Positions 59,913 through 64,000 of a stretch of 64,000 bases of DNA are shown here, piece by piece (position 1 is the first letter of the stretch; every line of letters starts with the position of its first letter). The notes beneath the pieces were generated by a model. It searched no databases. It worked only from the letters and a program-made list of their open reading frames with translations, and was not told the DNA's origin. The translations under genes were made by a program, and so were the position numbers. This DNA is from an uncultured Collinsella sp. (lineage in GTDB: Bacteria; Actinomycetota; Coriobacteriia; Coriobacteriales; Coriobacteriaceae), in the NCBI GenBank assembly GCA_902491345.1, contig CABUHI010000007.1, positions 33,551-97,550 of the forward strand. Direction: 5' to 3'.

Positions 59913-62192
59913 TTACGCATCCTTGGCAGACGACTTAACAGAAGCAGACTTGGCCCTGGTAGCGGCCTTTTTGGTAGTCGGCTTCTTGGTCGCGGTAGCC
60001 TTAGCAGCGGGCTTTGCGGCGGCCTTGGCCTTGGCTTTGTTCGCCGTAGCCTTTGACTTTGCCGGAGCCTTCTTGGCGGCCGCGGCCTTGGGCTTCACCG
60101 AGGACGTGCGCTTGCGCGTCGCCTTCTTGGGCTCCTCAACCACCGGCGGCTTGTAGCTGCTGGGACCGCGGCGCTTAAGGACCACGCCTGCCAGGCCGGG
60201 TACCTTGATCTCGATGGAGTCCATCTGCCCGTTCCAGGGATAGGGCTCGCTCGAGCAGGTGTAGGGCTCCTCGCCGGCATATCCGCTGCCGCCAAACTCG
60301 GGACGGTCGGAGTCGAAGATGACCTCCCAGTCACCCTCGCGCGGCACGCCCACGCGGAAGCTCTCGTAGCTCGCCGGGTCAAAGTTGATCAGGATCACCA
60401 GATCGTCGTCGATGTCCTCGCCCTGGCGCACAAAGCTCACGATGGACTGCTTGGAGTTGTCCGCATCGATCCAGGTAAAGCCGTCGTCGGTGTAGCCGCG
60501 CTCGTACAGGGCGGGCTCGGCGGTGTACAGGTGATTGAGCGCCTTGATAAACGCCTGATGATGACGGTGGGTCTCGTACTCCTCGGTCAGGAACCACTGG
60601 ATGGACTCGTAGTAGCGCCACTCAATAAACTGGCCGATCTCGTTGCCCATAAAGTTGAGCTTGGCGCCGGGATGCGTCATCTGGTAGAAGGCCAGCGTGC
60701 GCAGGCCGGCAAACTGGCGCCACCAGTCGCCCGGCATGCGGCCGATGAGTGAGCACTTGCCGTGCACGACCTCGTCGTGGCTCAGCGGACAGATAAAGTT
60801 CTCGGTAAAGGCATACATAATGGAGAACGTGAGCAGGCCGTGGTTGCCGGGGCGCCACGGAAAATCGGTCTGCATGTAGTGCAGGGTATCATTCATCCAG
60901 CCCATGTCCCACTTGTAGTGGAAGCCCAGGCCGCCGTCCTGCGGCGGATAGGTCACGAGCGGCCACGCGGTGGACTCCTCGGCCATCATCATCACGTCAG
61001 GGTAGTGCGCCTCCACGGCACAGTTGACCTGACGGATAAACGCGCTGGCGTCCAGGTCCTCCTCGGTGCCGTACTTGTTGAACTTCTTTTGCCCCGGATC
61101 GTCGATGCCAAAGTTGAGGTACAGCATGCTGGACACGCCGTCCATGCGAATGCCGTCCACGTGGAAGTTCTCGAGCCAGTACAGCACGTTGGAGACCAGG
61201 AAGGAGCGGACCTCGCCGCGGGCGAAGTCGAACTTGTGCGTGCCCCAGTTGGGGTGAATCTCGTGCTCAAACAGCATGTGGCCGTTAAAGGTGGCAAGGC
61301 CGTGGGAGTCGGCGCAAAAACCGCCGGGCACCCAGTCCATGATCACGCCAATGCCTGCCTCGTGGCACGCATCGATAAAGTGCATGAGCTGCTGCGGGTT
61401 GCCGTAGCGCGACGTGGCGGCGTAATAGCCGGTCGTCTGGTAGCCCCAGGAGCCATCGAAGGGATGCTCCATGAGCGGCATGACCTCGATATGCGTATAG
61501 CCCATGTCGCGCACGTAGTCCACAAGCTCCACCGACAGGTCATCGTAGGTGTAGAACTCGCCGCGCTGCGCGGGGAAGGGATCCATGGGGCCGGGGTAGT
61601 TGCCGTACTCGTCCGGCTCGCCCTGCGGCGCGTCGCCGTGGCGCTTCCACGAGCCAATATGCACCTCGTAGATGTTAAGGGGCTGCGACATGTGGTTGTG
61701 GTCGGCGCGGCGCTTGAGCCATGCGGCATCGTTCCACTTGTAGCCATCGAGGGTCCACAGCACGCTAGCGGTACCCGGAGGGCATTCGGCCTTAAAGGCA
61801 TACGGATCGGCCTTGTAAAGCTTTTCGCCCTCGTTGGTCTCGATAAGGTATTTATAGAGCTGGCCCTGCTCGGCGCCAGGAATAAAGCCTTCCCAAATAG
61901 CGCTCGTATGCATGGGCACCAGCGGATTGGCTTGTTCATCCCAGTCGTTAAATTCGCCAATGACGTGGACGCTCTTTACGTCGGGCGCCCAAACGCAAAA
62001 GCGCCAGCCACGCGTACGGTTCTGCGTGTCGGGGTGCGCCCCCATCTTTTCCCAGCTGCGCTCCCATGTGCCGATGCCAAACAGGTAGACATCGTCCTTG
62101 GTGAGCTCCGGTGCATGCGGGGCGGCTTTACGGGTAGCGGGCTTTTTGGGTGCTGGCTTTAGCTTTGTATCGCTCACGTTTGATCCCATCAT
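59913..62192 (-). CDS. glgB: 1,4-alpha-glucan branching enzyme with basic low-complexity tails
   Basis: About 759 residues. CBM48-like domain then GH13 barrel with nucleophile in VDGIRMDGVSSML, acid in MMAEESTAWP and Asp in LSHDEVVHGK. The N-terminus is basic (KPAPKKPATRKAAP), and the last 75 residues after RRGPSSYKPP are Lys/Ala/Thr-rich (KAKAKAAAKPAAKATATKK), like the tail of GlgA. The start is uncertain: ATG 62192, ATG 62189 or GTG 62180, none with a strong ribosome site. Makes alpha-1,6 branches. Confidence 0.93.
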   Translation of the reverse strand: MMGSNVSDTKLKPAPKKPATRKAAPHAPELTKDDVYLFGIGTWERSWEKMGAHPDTQNRTRGWRFCVWAPDVKSVHVIGEFNDWDEQANPLVPMHTSAIWEGFIPGAEQGQLYKYLIETNEGEKLYKADPYAFKAECPPGTASVLWTLDGYKWNDAAWLKRRADHNHMSQPLNIYEVHIGSWKRHGDAPQGEPDEYGNYPGPMDPFPAQRGEFYTYDDLSVELVDYVRDMGYTHIEVMPLMEHPFDGSWGYQTTGYYAATSRYGNPQQLMHFIDACHEAGIGVIMDWVPGGFCADSHGLATFNGHMLFEHEIHPNWGTHKFDFARGEVRSFLVSNVLYWLENFHVDGIRMDGVSSMLYLNFGIDDPGQKKFNKYGTEEDLDASAFIRQVNCAVEAHYPDVMMMAEESTAWPLVTYPPQDGGLGFHYKWDMGWMNDTLHYMQTDFPWRPGNHGLLTFSIMYAFTENFICPLSHDEVVHGKCSLIGRMPGDWWRQFAGLRTLAFYQMTHPGAKLNFMGNEIGQFIEWRYYESIQWFLTEEYETHRHHQAFIKALNHLYTAEPALYERGYTDDGFTWIDADNSKQSIVSFVRQGEDIDDDLVILINFDPASYESFRVGVPREGDWEVIFDSDRPEFGGSGYAGEEPYTCSSEPYPWNGQMDSIEIKVPGLAGVVLKRRGPSSYKPPVVEEPKKATRKRTSSVKPKAAAAKKAPAKSKATANKAKAKAAAKPAAKATATKKPTTKKAATRAKSASVKSSAKDA

Positions 62193-62413
62193 GACGCGGC
62201 AGCGTGTTGCCTTGGTGACTAGATGCGAAAGGTCCAAGGCTGCACGAATCGAAGGGACGGCGATAGTTCTATGATTCGTTCCACCTCGCGTGCTCGGTGG
62301 AACTTTCGGCAGAAACTACGATAACACCTGTACGTTAGTTTTATGGACGAAAGCGGATTTGCGGGGGCGTTTAATCGGTAAGCGACATGTTTATACCACT
62401 GGCAGAATTGCCG

Positions 62414-62439
62414 TGGTAAAACCCTTGACAGTTTTACCA
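62414..62439. promoter_or_regulatory. Inverted repeat operator (TGGTAAAAC) between glgB and the HAD gene
   Basis: TGGTAAAAC (62414-62422), eight bases, GTTTTACCA (62431-62439): perfect nine-base arms around a TTGACA box. Near match to sites at 52540 and 62471. Suits a LacI-family sugar regulator acting on divergent genes. Confidence 0.6.
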
Positions 62440-62470
62440 ATTAGGGTTTCAAAACTGATAGGCTAACGTT

Positions 62471-62501
62471 TGGTAAAACGTTTTTAGCAGGTTGTTTACC
62501 A
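62471..62501. promoter_or_regulatory. LacI-type operator TGGTAAAACGTTTTTAGCA
   Basis: Near-palindromic site centred on AAAACGTTTT (62471-62489), followed by TTTACCA (62495-62501). It lies just before the HAD gene and in the glgB upstream region. The remaining 62193-62413 gap shows a GTTTATACCAC variant near 62390 and no ORF. Confidence 0.55.
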
Positions 62502-62523
62502 TTTGACATCGAAAGGGTCGTTT

Positions 62524-63213
62524 ATGAACCACATCGCTGCCCCAAGTGTTGCTTTTATTTTCGATTGCGACGGAACGCTGGTTAATAGCTCCCCCGTCTG
62601 GGGCCATGCGCAGACCGAGTTATTGCGTCGTCATGGCATTGATGTAACGGTCGACGATTTTGCCCAGTTTGAGCATTTGTCACTTGAGGACGAGTGCCAG
62701 GCCTACCACGACACGTGGGGCATTGGCGCGAATGGCGAGGAGGTCTACCGCGAGCTGGGCGAGATTTTGATTGATGGGTACTCCAAGGTGCCGCCGCGCG
62801 AGGGTCTCCTCGCGTTTCTGGAGCAGGCGCAGGAGGCCGGTATTGCCATGTGCGTTGCCACGTCCACGCCGGCCGAACTGGTGCAGTCCGCCCTTGCGGC
62901 TGCTGGTCTTGATCGCTATATGGAGTTTATTACCACGACCGGCGAGGTGGGGCGCTCCAAGCAGTTCCCTGACGTGTACGAGCTGGCGTTGCGTCGCTTG
63001 GAAGAGCGCCACGGGCACATGTTTGAGCGCCCCTGGGTGTTTGAGGACGCGGTCTTTGGCCTAAAGAGCTCTGGCACCGCAGGATTTAAGCGCGTGGGTA
63101 TTTATGACCCGCATGGCCGTATGGAGCGCGACGAGGTGCGTGCCAACTGCGACGTCTTTATCGACAGCTATGAGGACCTTGACCTGGCCCGCGTGCTTGC
63201 ATTTGAAGGCTAG
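62524..63213 (+). CDS. HAD-family hydrolase, beta-phosphoglucomutase-like
   Basis: 229 residues. Motif I FDCDGTLVNSS with the nucleophile aspartate, motif II in VATSTPAE (Ser/Thr), motif III lysine in GRSKQFPD, and motif IV VFEDAVFGLKSS; a helical cap lies between I and II. Could be a sugar-phosphate phosphatase or a beta-phosphoglucomutase. ATG 62524 follows GAAAGG; the upstream TTG is unlikely. The operator-like sites and glycogen cluster next door hint at sugar-phosphate turnover. Confidence 0.85.
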   Translation: MNHIAAPSVAFIFDCDGTLVNSSPVWGHAQTELLRRHGIDVTVDDFAQFEHLSLEDECQAYHDTWGIGANGEEVYRELGEILIDGYSKVPPREGLLAFLEQAQEAGIAMCVATSTPAELVQSALAAAGLDRYMEFITTTGEVGRSKQFPDVYELALRRLEERHGHMFERPWVFEDAVFGLKSSGTAGFKRVGIYDPHGRMERDEVRANCDVFIDSYEDLDLARVLAFEG

Positions 63214-63222
63214 GCGAGGGCC

Positions 63223-63879
63223 GTGGCTTGCAAAGTATTAGTGGTATGCGGCTCGCCGGTGGTGGCAAGCCCCGAGTTGCTGCGCCAACTGGCAGGGGAG
63301 TGCGACCACATCGTAGCCGTAGACCGCGGCCTGGACGCCCTGTTGGTCGCTGGCCTGAGCTGCGACGTCTACGTGGGAGACGCCGACACCGTAAGCGATG
63401 AGGGGCGCGCTCTAGTCGATGCCGCTGCCGATTTTGAAGTGGAACGCCACAACCCCTACAAGGACTATACCGATCTGGCGTTGGCGCTCGATTCCGTCCG
63501 CCATCGCTGGCCGGGTGCCGAAGTGGTAGCAACCTGCGCCACCGGTGGCCGCCCGGACATGGCCCAGTCTGTGTTAGGGCTACTGGCAGGCTATGCGGAT
63601 GCCCCCGTCTGGATCGAAGAAGACGAAGTGACAGCCAGAATCCTGCACCAGGACGAGACTTGGACCATCGAAAATGCCGAGGGCAAAACCTTCTCCATCA
63701 TCGCCATCGCCCCCAACACAGAGATAAGCGAACACGGCCTAGAGTGGGAGCTAGACCACAGCCCCCTAGGACTTTTGGCTGACACGGGCATCAGCAATAT
63801 AGTAAGAACAACGGCCACCATAACTGTTCACAAGGGAGTCGCAATTGCCTACCTCTACAGGCAAGTTGCCGCCGCGTGA
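63223..63879 (+). CDS. thiN: Thiamine pyrophosphokinase
   Basis: 218 residues. Transfers pyrophosphate from ATP to thiamine. AVDRGLDALL, DVYVGDADT and KDYTDLALAL are family motifs, with a C-terminal beta domain ending in HSPLGLLADTGISN. GTG 63223 begins nine bases after the HAD gene; ribosome site GCGAGGG is weak, so coupling is likely. No thiamine transporter is seen nearby in the window. Confidence 0.9.
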   Translation: MACKVLVVCGSPVVASPELLRQLAGECDHIVAVDRGLDALLVAGLSCDVYVGDADTVSDEGRALVDAAADFEVERHNPYKDYTDLALALDSVRHRWPGAEVVATCATGGRPDMAQSVLGLLAGYADAPVWIEEDEVTARILHQDETWTIENAEGKTFSIIAIAPNTEISEHGLEWELDHSPLGLLADTGISNIVRTTATITVHKGVAIAYLYRQVAAA

Positions 63880-63961
63880 GGGTTTTATCGGGACGGTGGG
63901 TTAATTGACTGATTTTGCCGAAGTCAAAATCAGTCAATTCAGCCCCGTCCCAGGAAAACCC
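63880..63961. repeat. Long hairpin directly after thiN
   Basis: Arms GGGTTTTATCGGGACGG onward (from 63880) and complement (to 63961) with an inner perfect TTGACTGATTTTG stem and a seven-base loop. Carries the 16-mer GTCAATTCAGCCCCGT shared with 48607. Starts at the base after the thiN stop. Remaining bases to 64000 show no feature. Confidence 0.8.
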
Positions 63962-64000
63962 GTAAGTAAGACAATCAACTCAAAAAAGTTCTTGCACGGC

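Overview
The window reads as a chromosomal segment of a high-GC anaerobic gut actinobacterium of the Coriobacteriia, most probably Collinsella. This is inferred from gene content and style: a PTS/fructose block, an anaerobic cobalamin pathway, a paired GlgC/GlgD glycogen system, single-chain Fe-S serine dehydratase, and GC-rich codon use. No rRNA, prophage, transposase or CRISPR array was seen.

Layout. 1-5.6 kb: end of a fructose PTS permease, HPr (ptsH), enzyme I (ptsI) and two tandem PfkB-type 1-phosphofructokinase-like genes. 5.7-9.6 kb: CCA-adding enzyme, two identical tRNA-Glu(CUC) genes, a flippase-like membrane protein and a TetR regulator. 9.7-32.0 kb: a cobalamin island. Its left arm (minus strand) carries a cobalamin-riboswitch-led unit of an exported CbiK-type chelatase, a small lipoprotein and a BtuFCD-like importer. 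Its right arm (plus strand) is a tightly overlapping 17-gene operon covering the route from cobalt-precorrin-2 to adenosylcobalamin. 32.1-37.4 kb: MacB-type ABC exporter with its membrane-fusion protein, and an L,D-transpeptidase. 37.6-48.3 kb: housekeeping genes sdaA, metK, gltX, priA, def, fmt, rsmB. 48.8-62.2 kb: an FmdB-like zinc ribbon and a glycogen cluster (GH13-GH77 debranching fusion, glgA, glgD, glgC, glgP, glgB), all on the minus strand. 62.5-63.9 kb: a HAD phosphatase and thiamine pyrophosphokinase.

How it works together. The PTS genes import and phosphorylate fructose-type sugars. The glycogen genes make ADP-glucose, polymerise, branch, phosphorolyse and debranch the store, and share LacI-type operator-like sites. 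The cobalamin island couples import with de novo synthesis and lower-ligand attachment.

Most unusual points. (1) At least two families of dispersed long palindromes occupy intergenic space; one copy lies in frame inside the N-terminus of the cobalamin ABC ATPase, and a half copy forms the left edge of the cobalamin island and supplies that gene's stop codon. (2) Glycogen synthase (about 270 residues) and branching enzyme (about 75 residues) both end in lysine/alanine/threonine-rich, histone H1-like tails. (3) A GH13 amylase and a GH77 glucanotransferase are fused in one 1098-residue protein. (4) A degenerate second CobU domain is fused to the CobC phosphatase.
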